Notes under the pieces: model-generated | The model's input: the letters and a program-made list of their open reading frames with translations, nothing else | What the model was told of the DNA's origin: nothing | Databases searched by the model: none | Shown here: positions 6,952-9,022 of the stretch, piece by piece | Numbering within the stretch: position 1 is the stretch's first letter | How the letters are laid out: each line of letters begins with the position of its first letter | Translations under genes and position numbers: made by a program | NCBI GenBank assembly: GCA_964616275.1 | Contig: CAZTUL010000079.1 | Coordinates: 1 to 9,022, forward strand | Direction: 5' to 3' | Length of the DNA: 9,022 bases | Source: CAYZJV01 sp964616275 | GTDB taxonomy: Bacteria; Spirochaetota; Spirochaetia; Sphaerochaetales; Sphaerochaetaceae

Positions 6952-7629
6952 ATGTTGGATTTTTTAGTTATTACAGCACATCCCGATGATGAGACTGCTG
7001 TAGCTGGACTCTTGATTAAAGCTAAAAAGCAGGGATTTCGAACTGGGCTCATTTGCCTTACAAAAGGAGAAAGTGGTGGTTTTGCTACCAAAGAGGAGCG
7101 AGTTGCCGAACTTGCCACTGCAGCAAAGCGACTCTCCTTGGATTATCTTAAAAATCTCGATTTTCCAGATTCGGGGATTGAAATAGATTTGGAAGGTGTG
7201 GAGAAGCTCATTCCGCTTTTGCGTGAGTGCGAGGCTCGTACTATTCTCACCATACATGGAGATGATTACCACCCCGATCATCGAGCAGTAAACGCCTTGG
7301 TAGACAGAGCAGTATTCGTTGCGGGTCTGAAAAAGTACAGCACAGATGGGAAAACTTGGCACCCATCTCAAGTGCTGCTTTTCTCACTAGATGCAAAGAG
7401 AATCCAGAAAAGGCCCGATATCATTCTTGATATCAGCGATGTGGAATCTGAGTGGAAAGAGGCGATAGCTTCCTATGTGTCACAACAGATAGCACCAATG
7501 ATTGAGAGTCGGTCTCTGTATCTGGGAACCTTAGGAGGCTTCCGCTTAGCTGAGGGGCTGTATGCTCAGCAGCCTTTGCGTTTGCAGGATGTGACAAGTT
7601 TACTGAATACGAGCAAAAGTGGACGTTAG
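6952..7629 (+). CDS. PIG-L/LmbE-family N-deacetylase (BshB1-like)
   Basis: This is a 225-residue cytoplasmic zinc-dependent deacetylase; no signal peptide is present. The family signature AHPDDE is at residues 9-14 and HPDH at 107-110. By analogy with MshB, His10, Asp13 and His110 bind zinc and Asp12 is the general base. Further matches to the BshB1 subgroup (known for de-N-acetylating GlcNAc-malate in bacillithiol synthesis) are LTKGESGG (36-43), FPDSGIE (71-77), GLKKYSTDGKTWHPSQVLLF (125-144) and DISDV. Known PIG-L substrates contain N-acetylglucosamine, and archaeal diacetylchitobiose deacetylases belong to the same family. AGGAGG (6940-6945) lies 6 nt upstream of the ATG and overlaps the preceding stop. 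Embedded between permease and binding-protein genes, it probably acts on the imported sugar rather than on a thiol cofactor. Confidence 0.88.
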   Translation: MLDFLVITAHPDDETAVAGLLIKAKKQGFRTGLICLTKGESGGFATKEERVAELATAAKRLSLDYLKNLDFPDSGIEIDLEGVEKLIPLLRECEARTILTIHGDDYHPDHRAVNALVDRAVFVAGLKKYSTDGKTWHPSQVLLFSLDAKRIQKRPDIILDISDVESEWKEAIASYVSQQIAPMIESRSLYLGTLGGFRLAEGLYAQQPLRLQDVTSLLNTSKSGR

Positions 7630-7636
7630 CTTATGT

Positions 7637-7655
7637 GTCCTATCGTCGATGGGAC
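7637..7655 (+). repeat. Intercistronic hairpin ahead of the binding-protein gene
   Basis: GTCCTATC (7637-7644) pairs with GATGGGAC (7648-7655) around the loop GTC: seven Watson-Crick pairs plus one G-U in RNA. No T-run follows, so it is not an intrinsic terminator. It lies 7 nt after the deacetylase stop and ends 9 nt before the strong ribosome binding site of the next gene. Such elements in transporter operons often set segmental mRNA stability, which would fit the high demand for binding protein; here that is inference. Confidence 0.5.
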
Positions 7656-7675
7656 GTGAATTATAGGAGGGAACT

Positions 7676-8932
7676 ATGAAAAAAGTAGTTGTGTTTGTAT
7701 TGTTGTTTGTTTTAGTAACAACAATGGTCTTTGCTGCTGGGGCAAAAGAGACCGGTAAAAAACAATTGACGTTGGCTCTCTGGGATGAAAACCAGAAACC
7801 TGCTATCCAGAAGATTGTGGATCAGTACAATGCTTCTCAGGATAGTGTAGAGGTGGTAATAGAATTAACACCTTGGGGAAGCTATTGGACAAAATTAGAT
7901 GCAGCAGCAGGGTCAAAGGATGCTCCAGATGTGTTCTGGATGAATACTTATCTCCCTAAGTATGCAACCGGTGGAGTAATCCAACCAATTGATGAGTATA
8001 TCGCACGTGACAGCATCGATCTGAGTGCTTATGTGGATGCAACGGTCAAGATGCATCAGTATGAGGGTAAGAGATGGGGAATGCCGAAGGGATTGGACTC
8101 AGTTGCGGTTGCATTGAACACTGACTTGTTTGAACAGTATGGTGTCGCATTACCAAAAGAGGGTTGGACATGGGCTGATATGGTCAATCTCGCAACCCAA
8201 CTTCGTGATGCTATCAAGAGAGCTGGTGGTGATGAGTACCCAATTCTTATGGAACTCGATGCACAGCCCTCACACTTCAATTTTGCACACCAGACTGGTG
8301 GATATGTAATCAGTCAGGATTTCAGTAAGTCCGGGTATAATCTCCCAGAAACTACTCTCGCGTATCAGCGTGTGGTGGACTTGATGGATAATAGTCTGCT
8401 AGCTCCCTATGTTGTGCTTTCTGATACAAATGGTACCGATCTCTTCCTTTCTGGCAAAGGTGCAATACTTTTTGTTGGTTCCTGGAAAGGTCAGGTGCTT
8501 GAAAACTCAACACTTGGTCAGAATGGTGCGATACACCTCATAACGATGCCTACCCAGGAAGCAGGAAACCACTCAGTTCTTGGTGGTCTGAGCTATGCAA
8601 TCTCTGCCTATTCAAAAAACAAGGATGAAGCATGGGATTTCGTAAAGTTTATCACTGGAACTATAGGGAACACCATTCAGGCAGAGGAGGGAATTGATAT
8701 TCCTGCACTTAAATCTGCTCAGAGCAAGTATCTTGAGAACTTTAAGAACATCAATGTTGAAGCCTACTTTAAGGCTGCAGAAGTTGCTGTTCCGTTCCCT
8801 GCTGGTCCTGATTTTACTTTGTGGTTTGGATATGTTAATGACTATGCTGCCCAGATATTTGGTGGACAAATCTCTGCCGAAGAGGGGACAAAAGCTATTT
8901 ACCAGGAGATGCAGGCTATCTTGGATAAATAA
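7676..8932 (+). CDS. Sugar ABC transporter substrate-binding protein (family 1)
   Basis: This 418-residue exported protein is the ligand receptor of the ABC importer. Residues 1-20 form a signal peptide (MKK, hydrophobic core, VFA before AGAKE). There is no lipobox cysteine, so cleavage is probably by signal peptidase I after Ala20 or Ala23, leaving a soluble periplasmic protein, as expected for a two-membrane bacterium. The mature part follows the family 1 pattern: LTLALWDENQKPAIQKIVDQYN at the start, DAPDVFWMN, GGVIQPIDEYI, GMPKGLDSVAVALNTDLFEQYG, GWTWADMVNLATQLRD, FLSGKGAILFVGSW, and KNKDEAWDFVKFITG. AGGAGG (7665-7670) lies 5 nt from the ATG, among the strongest ribosome binding sites in the operon. 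Being last, after the permeases and an enzyme gene, is unusual, since the binding protein is normally first. The ligand is unknown; a GlcNAc-containing glycoside is suggested by the deacetylase. Confidence 0.93.
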   Translation: MKKVVVFVLLFVLVTTMVFAAGAKETGKKQLTLALWDENQKPAIQKIVDQYNASQDSVEVVIELTPWGSYWTKLDAAAGSKDAPDVFWMNTYLPKYATGGVIQPIDEYIARDSIDLSAYVDATVKMHQYEGKRWGMPKGLDSVAVALNTDLFEQYGVALPKEGWTWADMVNLATQLRDAIKRAGGDEYPILMELDAQPSHFNFAHQTGGYVISQDFSKSGYNLPETTLAYQRVVDLMDNSLLAPYVVLSDTNGTDLFLSGKGAILFVGSWKGQVLENSTLGQNGAIHLITMPTQEAGNHSVLGGLSYAISAYSKNKDEAWDFVKFITGTIGNTIQAEEGIDIPALKSAQSKYLENFKNINVEAYFKAAEVAVPFPAGPDFTLWFGYVNDYAAQIFGGQISAEEGTKAIYQEMQAILDK

Positions 8933-8943
8933 TTCGTGTATTG

Positions 8944-9022
8944 TTATACAATCTTAATTGGGAGGGGGCAAAAGGCGCTCAGCGAGTAACTGTCCTTGTG
9001 GACATCGATACCAATGTGGATT
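8944..9022 (-). pseudogene. Truncated N-terminus of an IS110-family transposase
   Basis: Read on the minus strand from the right edge, 9021-8971 encodes IHIGIDVHKDSYSLSAF, matching the conserved start of the DEDD/RuvC-like domain of IS110-family transposases (GIDVHK, whose Asp is the first catalytic acid). The match ends at about 8971; a short unrelated tail follows and the frame stops at TAA (8946-8944). The other two frames also close within about 20 codons, and the binding-protein gene begins its coding region immediately to the left. An intact transposase of 300-400 residues therefore cannot fit, and this is a remnant whose 5' end lies beyond 9022. The match is short, so the call is made from pattern recognition of one motif. 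Confidence 0.65.

Noticed and set aside
6964..7371. 135-codon open frame on the minus strand across the deacetylase gene, and other antisense frames such as 6153-6473 and 2233-2788.
   Set aside because: They lie wholly opposite well-supported genes, have no recognisable domains and no convincing ribosome binding sites.
8937..8952. Short inverted repeat TGTAT-TGTT-ATACA after the binding-protein gene as a terminator.
   Set aside because: Only five A/T-rich base pairs and no T-run follows; too weak to call.
8958..9022. A plus-strand reading with a cysteine-rich stretch (SNCPCGHRYQCG) that looked like the start of a metal-binding or ComM-like protein.
   Set aside because: It has no proper start codon, only a TTG right after a stop codon at 8955. 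The same bases read on the minus strand give a much better match to the IS110 transposase start.
1..9022. CRISPR arrays, tRNA/rRNA genes, riboswitches or prophage genes.
   Set aside because: Nothing resembling regularly spaced repeats, tRNA cloverleafs, rRNA sequence or phage genes was seen on either strand.

Overview
The window reads like a piece of a host- or sediment-associated spirochaete chromosome, most plausibly Sphaerochaetaceae or Treponema-like. This is an inference from gene content, moderate-to-low base composition and the non-lipidated 'VFAAGAKE'-style signal peptide of the sugar-binding protein; no rRNA or other taxonomic marker is present.

Layout. The left edge (1-65) carries the first 21 codons of a minus-strand gene for a secreted or membrane protein. 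A 230-bp divergent intergenic region holding a perfect 18-bp inverted repeat separates it from a plus-strand lipoprotein gene with TPR-like N-terminal repeats (296-1753). After a 121-bp gap with potential mRNA secondary structure comes a LacI-family repressor (1875-2858), then a well-formed promoter with a LacI-type operator in its spacer, and then a compact six-gene plus-strand operon (2965-8932). The operon order is: GH4 glycosidase, PfkB-family sugar kinase, two CUT1-type ABC sugar permeases, PIG-L/LmbE (BshB1-like) deacetylase, and the solute-binding protein. The first four genes are joined by short stop/start overlaps, the deacetylase follows after 10 nt, and the binding protein sits behind a hairpin and a strong ribosome binding site. 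No ABC ATPase is encoded here; a shared MsmX/UgpC-type ATPase from elsewhere is the likely partner. Just past the operon, at the right edge, is the truncated N-terminus of an IS110-family transposase on the minus strand.

How the genes work together (inference). A glycoside is bound by the periplasmic protein, imported by the two permeases, de-N-acetylated by the PIG-L enzyme, phosphorylated by the PfkB kinase, and split by the NAD/metal-dependent GH4 enzyme. The combination of an N-deacetylase with a GH4 phospho-glycosidase is the logic of the E. coli chitobiose (chb) pathway (ChbG plus ChbF), but with an ABC importer and a soluble kinase in place of the phosphotransferase system. The adjacent LacI-family protein probably senses the substrate or an intermediate and blocks RNA polymerase by binding between the -35 and -10 elements.
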